Assembly (NCBI GenBank): GCA_964245345.1
Contig: CAXTMS010000066.1
Location: 1 to 15,633 of the forward strand
Length of the DNA: 15,633 nt
Direction of reading: 5' to 3'
Origin: Lichenicola sp964245345
Lineage (GTDB): Bacteria; Pseudomonadota; Alphaproteobacteria; Acetobacterales; Acetobacteraceae
The notes beneath the pieces are model-generated. The model saw nothing but the letters and a program-made list of their open reading frames with translations, ran no database searches and was not told the DNA's origin. Of this stretch, positions 15,370-15,633 are shown piece after piece (the first letter of the stretch is position 1; each line of letters begins with the position of its first letter). A program made the position numbers and the translations under genes.

Positions 15370-15633
15370 CTACCTGTCGATCTCGCCGAACACGAGGTCG
15401 AGCGATCCGATGATCGCGACCGTGTCGGCCAGCATGTGTCGCCTGGACAGCTCGTCGATCGCCTGCAGGTGCGCGAAGCCGGTCGACCGGATCTTGCAGC
15501 GATAGGGCCGGTTGCTGCCATCCGCGATCAGGTACACCCCGAATTCGCCCTTGGGCGTTTCCACCACCGTATAGGTGGCGCCCGACGGCACGTGGTAGCC
15601 CTCGGTGTAGAGCTTGAAGTGGTGGATCAGCGC
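15370..15633 (-). CDS. nuoD: NADH-quinone oxidoreductase subunit D (partial, 5' end cut by window)
   Basis: The last 87 codons of nuoD run in from the right edge and stop with TAG at 15370. The visible part (HHFKLYTEG, VVETPKGEFGVYLIADG, RPYRCKIRSTGFAHLQ, ending SLDLVFGEIDR) is the highly conserved C-terminus of the 49-kDa subunit. NuoD lines the quinone-binding cavity together with NuoB and NuoH. Nothing in this piece departs from the family. Whether nuoC is separate or fused to nuoD cannot be seen from this window. Confidence 0.96.
   Translation of the reverse strand, partial: ALIHHFKLYTEGYHVPSGATYTVVETPKGEFGVYLIADGSNRPYRCKIRSTGFAHLQAIDELSRRHMLADTVAIIGSLDLVFGEIDR

Noticed and set aside
1..15633. 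Mobile elements, attachment sites, CRISPR arrays, tRNA or rRNA genes.
   Set aside because: No transposase or integrase frame, no regularly spaced repeats, and no tRNA- or rRNA-like stretch was recognised; the window is almost filled with housekeeping genes.

Overview
This window is high-GC bacterial DNA with every recognisable gene on the minus strand. The best match is an alphaproteobacterium, probably in or near the Acetobacteraceae (Rhodospirillales side). The reasons are: complex I genes of mitochondrial/alphaproteobacterial type (NuoG without the N7 cluster ligands, C and D not fused as far as visible), a short prolyl-tRNA synthetase without the large editing insertion, an RNase J, and the order nuo - birA - rnj - proS - lolC. 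The taxonomic call is an inference from gene content and order, not from a search.

Layout in the direction of transcription (high to low coordinates). The right edge (15633) cuts nuoD. Then come nuoE, nuoF, nuoG, nuoH, nuoI, nuoJ, nuoK, nuoL and nuoN, tightly packed with gaps of 0-17 bp and several overlapping stop/start codons (H/I, L/N), so they look like one operon. birA (monofunctional biotin-protein ligase) follows nuoN after 13 bp. A 202-bp spacer with palindromes and a short hairpin separates birA from rnj (ribonuclease J). A 411-bp spacer with four strong hairpins separates rnj from proS. proS is followed after 20 bp by an ABC lipoprotein-release permease gene (lolC/lolE type) cut by the left edge.

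Function. The nuo genes encode the NADH-input module (E, F, G), the iron-sulphur connecting part (I, and D at the edge), and the membrane arm (H, J, K, L, N) of respiratory complex I. The other genes are housekeeping: biotinylation of carboxylases, RNA decay and maturation, proline-tRNA charging, and delivery of lipoproteins to the outer membrane.

The striking point is that nuoM, the gene for the middle antiporter-like proton-pumping subunit (ND4), is absent from its usual place. A complete nuoL overlaps a complete nuoN by an ATGA junction, with no chimera or remnant large enough to recognise. Other points for a second look are the unusual first eight residues of NuoN at that junction, the missing pantothenate kinase gene (coaX) that often sits between birA and rnj in alphaproteobacteria, the hairpin cluster upstream of proS, and a perfect 16-bp palindrome spanning the nuoN stop and birA start. 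I see no mobile elements, CRISPR arrays, tRNAs or rRNAs. Long plus-strand reading frames opposite the genes are codon-bias shadows.
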